Source of the DNA: Gammaproteobacteria bacterium UBA2955 | GTDB taxonomy: Bacteria; Pseudomonadota; Gammaproteobacteria; Pseudomonadales; Azotimanducaceae | DNA: 12,900 nt | NCBI GenBank assembly: GCA_002348825.1 | Contig: DEBN01000055.1 | Span: forward strand, 1,984 to 14,883 | Reading direction: 5' to 3' | Part shown: positions 7,871-12,900 of the stretch, piece after piece | Position numbering within the stretch: the stretch's first letter is position 1 | How the letters are laid out: every line of letters begins with the position of its first letter | Translations under genes and position numbers: made by a program | Notes under the pieces: model-generated | The model's database searches: none | Told to the model about the DNA's origin: nothing | What the model saw: the letters and a program-made list of their open reading frames with translations, nothing else

Positions 7871-8956
7871 TTGGAGCACAACATCATTAACGCGAACCCA
7901 ATAATATCGCTGCCCGACCAGGCCGAGCTTACTGCTTGGGCGCAGTCTTTGGGTTTCGATGCGGTTGCGGTAACAGACGTGGATTTGAGCGCCCACGCGC
8001 CGCACGTACGCGAATGGCTAGCTAGGGGGTTTGCCGGGGATATGGGCTACCTGCGGCGCAACCTAGAAAAACGCCTGCATCCAGAGCAACTGGAGCTGGA
8101 AACCTGTCGCGTAATTAGCGCGCGCATGAACTATCTACCCGCTGACACCCAGCCCTTGGAGGTATTGGCACGCTCTGAGCAGGCCTATATTTCTCGCTAC
8201 GCATTAGGCCGCGACTACCACAAGGTCCTGCGTAAACGCCTCGCAGCTCTGGCCACAACAATCGACCAAGCCATGCCTGGTCACCGCTACCGGGCCTTCA
8301 CTGATTCGGCACCTGTGCTAGAGAAAGCGCTCGGCGAAAAAGCGGGACTCGGGTGGATGGGTAAGCACACGCTCCTACTGCATAAGGACGTGGGTTCTTG
8401 GTTTTTTCTCGGCGAGATTTATACCAACGCACCGTTGGCCTGCAGCACCCAGACAGTAGAGGACGCCTGTGGTAAGTGCCGTGCGTGCATCACCGTGTGC
8501 CCCACTCAGGCGATCGTCGGACCAAAAAAACTCGATGCCCGGCGCTGTATTTCCTACCTGACCATTGAACACAAAGGCGCGATCGATCCCGAACTGCGTG
8601 GGAAAATGGGCAACCGGATCTACGGCTGCGACGATTGCCAACTGTACTGTCCTTGGAATCGGGACCCTGCGACCACTCGCGAACCCGACTTTGCGCCACG
8701 ACATAACTTACAAAACCGCGACCTGATTGGGCTATTTTTGCTCAGCGCGGAGGAATTCGACACGCTGACCACGGGGTCAGCCATGCGACGGGTCAGTTAT
8801 GCCCAATGGCAACGCAATTTGGCAATCGCGCTAGGCAATGGCCCAGCCACTAAAGAGGCGATGAACGCACTGCAACAACGGCTTGGCCGGATCAACGACA
8901 TGGTGGACGAACACATACAGTGGGCGCTGGAAAAACTAGCTGGGCAGCTTGAATAA
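7871..8956 (+). CDS. queG: Epoxyqueuosine reductase QueG
   Basis: QueG reduces epoxyqueuosine to queuosine in tRNA, using a cobalamin cofactor and two 4Fe-4S clusters. The clusters are supplied by CGKCRACITVCP (C200, C203, C206, C210) and C226 plus GCDDCQLYCPW (C253, C256, C260). The putative catalytic Asp is D145 in FTDSAPVLE; SRYALGRDYHK (108-118) and KAGLGWMGKH (157-166) are further family signatures. The product has 361 residues against 379 in E. coli, differing mainly at the C-terminus. An in-frame TAG at 7865 limits the start. TTG at 7871 is the only standard start codon in the right place; the next ATG (residue 58) would remove conserved sequence. Its stop overlaps the tail of orn by 21 nt. 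Confidence 0.95.
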   Translation: MEHNIINANPIISLPDQAELTAWAQSLGFDAVAVTDVDLSAHAPHVREWLARGFAGDMGYLRRNLEKRLHPEQLELETCRVISARMNYLPADTQPLEVLARSEQAYISRYALGRDYHKVLRKRLAALATTIDQAMPGHRYRAFTDSAPVLEKALGEKAGLGWMGKHTLLLHKDVGSWFFLGEIYTNAPLACSTQTVEDACGKCRACITVCPTQAIVGPKKLDARRCISYLTIEHKGAIDPELRGKMGNRIYGCDDCQLYCPWNRDPATTREPDFAPRHNLQNRDLIGLFLLSAEEFDTLTTGSAMRRVSYAQWQRNLAIALGNGPATKEAMNALQQRLGRINDMVDEHIQWALEKLAGQLE

Positions 8957-9478
8957 GTGCCGACGGTAATAGCGGAGTTCTTCAATAGATTCGCGAATGT
9001 CGGCCAAAGCCGTATGCGCACCGCTCTTTTTAAAGCCTGACGCCACCTCGGGATACCAGCGCTTAGCGAGCTCTTTAACGCTGCTGACATCGATCATGCG
9101 ATAGTGAAGATAACCCTCCAGCGCCGGCATGTAACGGGATAAAAAGCGCCGATCCTGCCAGATACTGTTGCCACACAGCGGCGCCTCGTCAGCCGCCACA
9201 TATTGCTCAATGAAGGCCAACGATACCGCCTCGGCTTCGCGTTCGGATACGCCCTCCGTAACGATTCGCTCCAACAACCCAGATGCCGAATGGTGCGTTT
9301 GGTTCCATTCATCCATACCGTCTAGCAGCGACTGCGACTGCTGAATCGCCAACACCGGTCCTTCGGCGATCAAGTTAAGCTCACTGTCGGTAATGATCGT
9401 GGCCATTTCGATGATGCGATCGTTAACCGCATCTAACCCGGTCATCTCTAAATCGATCCACACTAAATCGGCGTTCAT
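8936..9478 (-). CDS. orn: Oligoribonuclease Orn
   Basis: Orn is the 3'-5' exonuclease that degrades 2-5 nt RNAs, including the pGpG released from c-di-GMP, and is essential in many gammaproteobacteria. It is a DEDDh enzyme: WIDLEMTGLD (7-16) gives the first Asp and Glu, GNSIWQDRRFL (103-113) the second Asp, and GAHTALADIRESIEELRYY (153-171) the His and last Asp. At 180 residues it has the usual length. I chose ATG at 9478; GTG at 9484, two codons upstream, is equally in frame, and neither has a clear Shine-Dalgarno sequence. It is convergent with queG, as usual, but the customary divergent partner rsgA is absent upstream. Confidence 0.96.
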   Translation of the reverse strand: MNADLVWIDLEMTGLDAVNDRIIEMATIITDSELNLIAEGPVLAIQQSQSLLDGMDEWNQTHHSASGLLERIVTEGVSEREAEAVSLAFIEQYVAADEAPLCGNSIWQDRRFLSRYMPALEGYLHYRMIDVSSVKELAKRWYPEVASGFKKSGAHTALADIRESIEELRYYRRHLFKLPS

Positions 9479-9506
9479 AGTCACTCAAAGCAGCACAAGC
9501 CTAGCC

Positions 9507-9535
9507 AATATAGAGGACGGCTGGTCTAAGGCCAA
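9507..9535 (-). promoter_or_regulatory. Candidate orn promoter
   Basis: On the minus strand TTGGCC (9530-9535, 4 of 6 consensus bases) is separated by exactly 17 nt from TATATT (9507-9512, 5 of 6). Initiation near 9500 would leave a leader of 15-22 nt before orn. The match is by eye, but the spacing and position fit a sigma-70 promoter. Confidence 0.5.
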
Positions 9536-9628
9536 GGCTGCTTCACCCGGGCCGATGCGTCGCCGCTGTGGCGCCAATTCGACGGTGCCCGTGTCGCTCC
9601 AACACCCCGCGTCATCCGATGCGGAAAC

Positions 9629-9637
9629 TGTTATGGT
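9629..9637 (+). promoter_or_regulatory. Candidate extended -10 for rhdA-psd
   Basis: TGTTATGGT fits the extended -10 pattern (TG, one base, then TATGGT), about 25 nt before the rhdA ATG. No convincing -35 lies at the right distance. It is the best candidate in the 177 nt gap between orn and rhdA (9485-9661), which otherwise holds only the orn promoter and no gene that I can see. Confidence 0.3.
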
Positions 9638-9661
9638 TTTTGCTCAGAAAAAAACACCGCC

Positions 9662-10480
9662 ATGACCAGCCAACCGATATCGACCAACCCGCAGCTTCTT
9701 GAACCCGCGGATCTGATCCTGCCCCTAGGCAGCGAAGATCTGCTGATTCAAGTTACTGCGTCGAACACTTTTGCGCACATGCATATTGAGGGCGCCGTGT
9801 TGATCGAACCCGCTCAGCTGTGTTGCGGCATTCCGCCAGCGGTGGGCAAGCTACCGGACCCGCGCGCACTGCAACAAACCTTGGCTGGTATTGGTTATCG
9901 CCCCGATCGCCGGGTCATCGCCTATGACGATGAGGGCGGCGGTTGGGCAGGCAAACTGTTATGGGTCATGGATGCGATCGGTCACCGGGACTGGGCTTAC
10001 CTGAACGGCGGCTTGCATGCTTGGGCCGGCAGCGGTCGTCCATTGAGCTCTGGTGAATTCCGCGTTTCGGCACTCTCATCCGTACCACCACTGGTAATTA
10101 ACAGGCGTGTTATTGCGGACATTGACGACGTGTTGGCAGCAATAGAGGCGCCCAACCAGATAATCTTGGATGTACGGTCACGCGAGGAGTATCTGGGCGT
10201 GCGCAGCGGGTCGGCTCGGGCAGGACACATTCCGGGGGCTGTGAACCTCGATTGGGAACTATTAAAAGATCCCAACAGGGATTGGCGATTGCGCGACTCG
10301 CTGGCGGAGGATCTTGCATCCTTGGGAATCGACAGAACCATGCAGGTCATTACCCACTGCCAAACACACCATAGATCCGGACTGGCCTATCTGGTTGGAC
10401 GCCTTCTCGGGTTGGACATTCGCGCTTATCAAGGATCATGGGCAGAATGGGGAAACGATCCGGATCTACCCATCGAATAA
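9662..10480 (+). CDS. rhdA: Tandem-rhodanese thiosulfate sulfurtransferase, RhdA type
   Basis: This enzyme moves sulfane sulfur from thiosulfate to cyanide or a protein acceptor through a persulfide cysteine. It has two rhodanese domains: an inactive N-terminal one (about 13-125, with YDDEGGGWAGKLLWVMDAIG at 88-107 and YLNGGLHAW at 113-121) and a catalytic C-terminal one (about 145-272, with LDVRSREEY at 169-177 and GHIPGAVN at 188-195). The active-site loop HCQTHHRSG (232-240, C233) is the hallmark of Azotobacter and Pseudomonas RhdA. The tail SWAEWGNDPDLPIE also matches. The 272-residue length is typical. A vicinal cysteine pair, C54-C55, sits in the N-terminal domain where the Azotobacter enzyme, as I recall, has none. 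psd follows 16 nt later, the same pairing as in Pseudomonas. Confidence 0.93.
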   Translation: MTSQPISTNPQLLEPADLILPLGSEDLLIQVTASNTFAHMHIEGAVLIEPAQLCCGIPPAVGKLPDPRALQQTLAGIGYRPDRRVIAYDDEGGGWAGKLLWVMDAIGHRDWAYLNGGLHAWAGSGRPLSSGEFRVSALSSVPPLVINRRVIADIDDVLAAIEAPNQIILDVRSREEYLGVRSGSARAGHIPGAVNLDWELLKDPNRDWRLRDSLAEDLASLGIDRTMQVITHCQTHHRSGLAYLVGRLLGLDIRAYQGSWAEWGNDPDLPIE

Positions 10481-10496
10481 CGGAACAACTAAGGCC

Positions 10497-11321
10497 ATGA
10501 GCAAACACTTCGCAAGTCTACAAAAAGCGCTGCCCCAACACTTATTGTCACGATTCGTCGGGCGACTTGCGCAAAGCCAAAACCCGAAGATCCGCGCCAT
10601 CTTTATCGAGCAATTTGCGCGGGCTTACGACGTTTCTTTAGCCGAAGCAGAACGCAAAAAATTTAGCGACTACTCGAGCTTCAACGATTTCTTTACCCGC
10701 GCTCTGGATCCGTCGGCACGGCCAATGCCTGACGCGGTCAATGAACTAGCCAGTCCTGTGGACGGCTGCATAAGCCAATTAGGTGCGATAACAGAAGAAC
10801 AACTATTTCAGGCGAAGGGCCAGCGTTACGCTCTGCGCGGCCTAGCGGGAGAGGCCGGTAAAGATTTCGAGGGCGGTAATTTCTGCACAATTTACCTCGC
10901 CCCCAGCGACTACCACCGCATCCACCTACCCTATGCGGGGACTCTAACTCATAGCATCGCTTACCCAGGGGCGTTGTTTTCGGTAAACGGCATTACCGAG
11001 CAGTACATCGAAGGGTTATTTCTGCGCAACGAGCGTCTTGCCTGCCGATTCGAAACGAACTTTGGGCCAATGCTTATAGTTTTAGTCGGGGCTCTCATCG
11101 TAGCCTCCATCGAAACCGTTTGGCCCGGGCCAACGTCGCCGTACCAAACCATGCAGATCAACAAGCACAATCTGCCCTTCGAACGGGGTGCCGAGATCGG
11201 CCGCTTTTTGTTGGGTTCTACCGTTATTTGCTGTTTTCCTAGGGGGGCGGTGCAGCTGAAGCGATCCCTGCAGCTGGGCAGCCGAGTGCGCATGGGTGAG
11301 GCAATAGGTGATTTGCTCTAG
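10497..11321 (+). CDS. psd: Phosphatidylserine decarboxylase proenzyme
   Basis: Psd makes phosphatidylethanolamine from phosphatidylserine at the inner membrane. The proenzyme cleaves itself at LGST (239-242), turning S241 into the pyruvoyl cofactor of the alpha chain. The other charge-relay residues are visible: D89 (VDG, 88-90) and H140 with H143 in DYHRIHLP. SFNDFFTRAL (61-70), FSVNGITEQYIEGLFLRNER (161-180) and GALIVASIETVW (198-209) are family blocks. The product is 274 residues, shorter than E. coli (322) because it lacks the acidic C-terminal extension. The frame stays open upstream into rhdA, but family alignment and the position after the rhdA stop favour ATG at 10497, which has AAGG close upstream. 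It ends sharing CTAG with convergent epmA. Confidence 0.96.
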   Translation: MSKHFASLQKALPQHLLSRFVGRLAQSQNPKIRAIFIEQFARAYDVSLAEAERKKFSDYSSFNDFFTRALDPSARPMPDAVNELASPVDGCISQLGAITEEQLFQAKGQRYALRGLAGEAGKDFEGGNFCTIYLAPSDYHRIHLPYAGTLTHSIAYPGALFSVNGITEQYIEGLFLRNERLACRFETNFGPMLIVLVGALIVASIETVWPGPTSPYQTMQINKHNLPFERGAEIGRFLLGSTVICCFPRGAVQLKRSLQLGSRVRMGEAIGDLL

Positions 11322-12160
11322 CTGCTTATTTCGGGCCCCTGTATAACCGCGTCTATACGCGCTGCCTTTTGCGCCAACATAAGTAAGCGGTCCACCCCTA
11401 ACGCGACACCGGAGCAGTCCGGCAACCCTGTCTGCAGTGCCCGAATAAACGGTCTATCCGGCTCGATATCAACGAGTCCACGGGCCCGCCGCAAGGCTCG
11501 ATCTGCAGCGAACCGCCGTTCATGTTCAACCGGGTCTAGCAGTTCCCAGTAACCATTGGCGATTTCTATGCCATCAATAATTAACTCAAATCGTGCCGCG
11601 ACCGAGGGATTATCCGGCCGCAGCCGCGCCAGCGCCGCTTGATCGGCGGGATAATCAACTACAAAGAATCGGCCTGGGTTTAAACCCTCGCACGCTTCGG
11701 CAAAGCGCAAATCTACATCACTACGTTCGGCAGAGTTTTGATCCAATGATTCGCCGATCAACTGCTGATAGGTAACCGTGTGCACCGTATCTGGTCCCAG
11801 TACAAGCGCCACTAAATCTGCGACCTCCTGCATTAGCAATCGGTCATCAAAACCCAAGCGGTACCACTCGAGCATGGTGAATTCTGGGTTGTGCAGACGC
11901 CCGCGCTCTTCGTGCCGAAATACTGGGCCAAGCTGATAAATAGACGGCGCCCCGGCGCTGAGCAGGCGTTTCATTTGGTATTCAGGGGAAGTTTGCAAAA
12001 ACCCATACCCTGGAACAGCGATGCTTTCGACATCCGGATCCGTTACCGTCGCTGGCGCAAGCACGGCGGTCTGGACTTCCAAAACATCGCGAGCGGCGAA
12101 GAATGCTCGGATTGCAGCGAGTGTCTGTGCACGCAAGCGCACGCGCTCTGCAAGGTTCAT
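11318..12160 (-). CDS. epmA: EF-P--(R)-beta-lysine ligase EpmA (GenX/PoxA)
   Basis: EpmA is a LysRS-like class II synthetase core, without the anticodon-binding domain, that attaches (R)-beta-lysine to EF-P. Numbered from the ATG at 12160, TSPEYQMKRLL (57-67), motif 2 FRHEERGRLHNPEFTMLEWY (81-100), ELIIDGIEIANGYWEL (192-207) and motif 3 GVALGVDRLLML (251-262) are clear. Motif 3 keeps the Ala that separates EpmA from true LysRS. The 280-residue product is shorter than E. coli EpmA (325), partly because the segment around 145-170 lacks about 25 residues. The frame runs upstream into efp, but that part is a shadow of efp. ATG at 12160 has GAGGG about 11 nt upstream; TTG at 12190 is an alternative giving 290 residues, nearer the family N-terminus. 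Confidence 0.9.
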   Translation of the reverse strand: MNLAERVRLRAQTLAAIRAFFAARDVLEVQTAVLAPATVTDPDVESIAVPGYGFLQTSPEYQMKRLLSAGAPSIYQLGPVFRHEERGRLHNPEFTMLEWYRLGFDDRLLMQEVADLVALVLGPDTVHTVTYQQLIGESLDQNSAERSDVDLRFAEACEGLNPGRFFVVDYPADQAALARLRPDNPSVAARFELIIDGIEIANGYWELLDPVEHERRFAADRALRRARGLVDIEPDRPFIRALQTGLPDCSGVALGVDRLLMLAQKAARIDAVIQGPEISS

Positions 12161-12206
12161 TGCCGAATCAACCCTCTGCCTAGACGCCAATCTATGTTGT
12201 TTGCAC

Positions 12207-12782
12207 CTAGCCTTTAGCGCGGGATACGTACTCGCCGGTACGAGTATCCACTTTGAGAATATCGCCAATATTTATGAACAGTGGCACGCCCTTGATTGTT
12301 GCTCCCGTAGATAGAGTCGCGGGCTTTGTGCCACCGTTGGCGGTGTCGCCTTTAAGCCCTGGATCCGTATCGGTGACTTCCAGTTCAACAAAATTTGGCG
12401 GGGTGACCGCAATCGGATCGTCGTTCCAGAGCGTCACTTGATAAACGTCTTGTTCTTTGAGCCAATCTTTACAATCGGCGACCGCGGAATCTGCTGCCGC
12501 CACCTGCTCATAGCTGCCGTCTGTACGCATGAAGTGCCAAAACTCTCCGTCGGTGTAGAGATACTCCATATCTATATCGACCACATCTGCTGCTTCAAGG
12601 GACTCACCGGATTTAAACGTACGTTCCCACACTCGACCATTTTTGAGGTTCCGGAATTTGACGCGGTTAAACGCCTGACCCTTACCCGGCTTTACAAATT
12701 CGTTTTCCAGAATTGTGCAAGGGTCGCCTTCCAGCATGAGTTTCAATCCGGATTTGAATTCGTTGGTAGAATAGTTGGCCAT
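12207..12782 (-). CDS. efp: Translation elongation factor P
   Basis: EF-P binds between the ribosomal P and E sites and relieves stalling at polyproline stretches. The 191-residue protein has the three-domain layout: KOW-like domain I with the modification loop KPGKGQAF (31-38), OB domain II (about 65-128, including [12 protein letters not shown] and [20 protein letters not shown]) and domain III with [11 protein letters not shown] (137-147) and the C-terminal [14 protein letters not shown]. The loop tip is K34, the residue beta-lysylated in E. coli, not the Arg rhamnosylated in pseudomonads; neighbouring epmA and epmB agree. The ATG at 12782 is preceded by AGTAGG at short spacing. It is transcribed ahead of epmA with a 46 nt gap and diverges from epmB. 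Confidence 0.98.
   Translation of the reverse strand: MANYSTNEFKSGLKLMLEGDPCTILENEFVKPGKGQAFNRVKFRNLKNGRVWERTFKSGESLEAADVVDIDMEYLYTDGEFWHFMRTDGSYEQVAAADSAVADCKDWLKEQDVYQVTLWNDDPIAVTPPNFVELEVTDTDPGLKGDTANGGTKPATLSTGATIKGVPLFINIGDILKVDTRTGEYVSRAKG
12764..12772 (+). promoter_or_regulatory. Candidate extended -10 for epmB, inside efp
   Basis: TGGTAGAAT combines the extended TG with TAGAAT (5 of 6 bases of the -10 consensus). It lies inside the first codons of efp, on the opposite strand. Initiation near 12779 would give a leader of about 33 nt carrying the epmB ribosome binding site. The -35 match is weak, as is common for extended -10 promoters. Confidence 0.35.
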
Positions 12783-12811
12783 AACCTACTTCGCTGATGT
12801 CGAGGTCACGC

Positions 12812-12840
12812 ATGATAACCCCGAATCACATTCCTGCCCA
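12812..12840 (-). promoter_or_regulatory. Candidate efp promoter, overlapping the epmB start
   Basis: On the minus strand TGGGCA (12835-12840, 4 of 6) is followed after 17 nt by TATCAT (12812-12817, 5 of 6). The -10 coincides with the ATG of epmB. Initiation near 12805 would give efp a leader of roughly 22 nt. This fits the 29 nt gap between efp and epmB, which leaves no room for a separate promoter. Confidence 0.4.
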
Positions 12841-12900
12841 TCGAAGCCCGGATGTTGCCCCGTGGCCCGACGACCTTTGGTCGAAAGAACTTGCTGGCGC
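12812..12900 (+). CDS. epmB: EF-P (R)-beta-lysine 2,3-aminomutase EpmB, N-terminal fragment
   Basis: EpmB (YjeK) is the radical-SAM enzyme that converts L-lysine to the (R)-beta-lysine used by EpmA. Only 29 codons are present and the gene runs off the window. The ATG at 12812 has a good ribosome binding site (GAGG at 12802-12805, 6 nt away) and the frame is open to the edge. The visible sequence begins MITPNHIPAHRS and ends with WSKELAG, resembling the start of the EpmB family, where a Trp plus an ELA/QLA helix begins near residues 15-20. No catalytic CxxxCxxC motif is in range. The call leans on context: epmB is divergent from efp in E. coli too. Confidence 0.65.
   Translation, partial: MITPNHIPAHRSPDVAPWPDDLWSKELAG

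Noticed and set aside
9485..9661. Possible rsgA remnant or cryptic gene between orn and rhdA
   Set aside because: The rhdA frame is open upstream to a TAA at 9527 but lacks any start codon and resembles no RsgA segment; the other frames give no family signature either.
10314..10496. Upstream extension of psd by 61 codons
   Set aside because: It reads out-of-frame rhdA sequence and resembles nothing at the Psd N-terminus; ATG at 10497 fits the family start.
12161..12268. Upstream extension of epmA by 36 codons
   Set aside because: Its first part is the end of efp read in another frame. Only the last few codons, back to TTG at 12190, could belong to the protein.
1..12900. Mobile element, CRISPR array, tRNA or rRNA, toxin-antitoxin or defence system
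   Set aside because: Nearly all bases are covered by recognised housekeeping genes; I saw no repeat arrays, transposase motifs, tRNA cloverleaf sequences or unexplained gene pairs.

Overview
This window is a block of conserved housekeeping genes from a gammaproteobacterium outside the Enterobacterales. Gene order and family details point this way. The run nnr-tsaE-amiB-mutL-miaA-hfq-hflX, the divergent queG, the convergent orn and a RhdA-type rhodanese next to psd resemble, from memory, the Pseudomonas arrangement. MutL carries the nuclease motif that MutH-containing enterics lack. EF-P has the lysine-type modification loop and lies beside its own modification enzymes. I cannot name a genus.

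Layout from left to right. Positions 1-83 lie beyond the end of hflX and hold no gene I can name. From 84 to 7791 seven genes run on the minus strand, transcribed nnr > tsaE > amiB > mutL > miaA > hfq > hflX. The first five are packed with 1-8 nt overlaps or a 3 nt gap. A 132 nt AT-rich gap with a likely promoter separates them from hfq-hflX. A 79 nt divergent promoter region divides nnr from queG on the plus strand. queG overlaps the tail of orn (minus). A 177 nt gap follows orn, where relatives usually carry rsgA. Then come rhdA and psd on the plus strand. psd meets epmA tail to tail, sharing CTAG. epmA lies downstream of efp (both minus), and the 5' end of epmB runs off the right edge on the plus strand.

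Functions: NAD(P)HX repair (nnr), tRNA modification (tsaE for t6A, miaA for i6A37, queG for queuosine), cell-wall splitting (amiB), mismatch repair (mutL), RNA chaperone and ribosome rescue (hfq, hflX), nanoRNA degradation (orn), sulfur transfer (rhdA), phosphatidylethanolamine synthesis (psd), and beta-lysylation of EF-P (epmA, efp, epmB). Most of the block serves RNA and translation.

I found no mobile element, CRISPR array, RNA gene, phage or toxin-antitoxin module, and nothing I would call a new system. The most notable points are a shortened EpmA, a vicinal cysteine pair in the rhodanese, the missing rsgA and hflK at their usual places, and compact divergent promoters with palindromic or overlapping elements.
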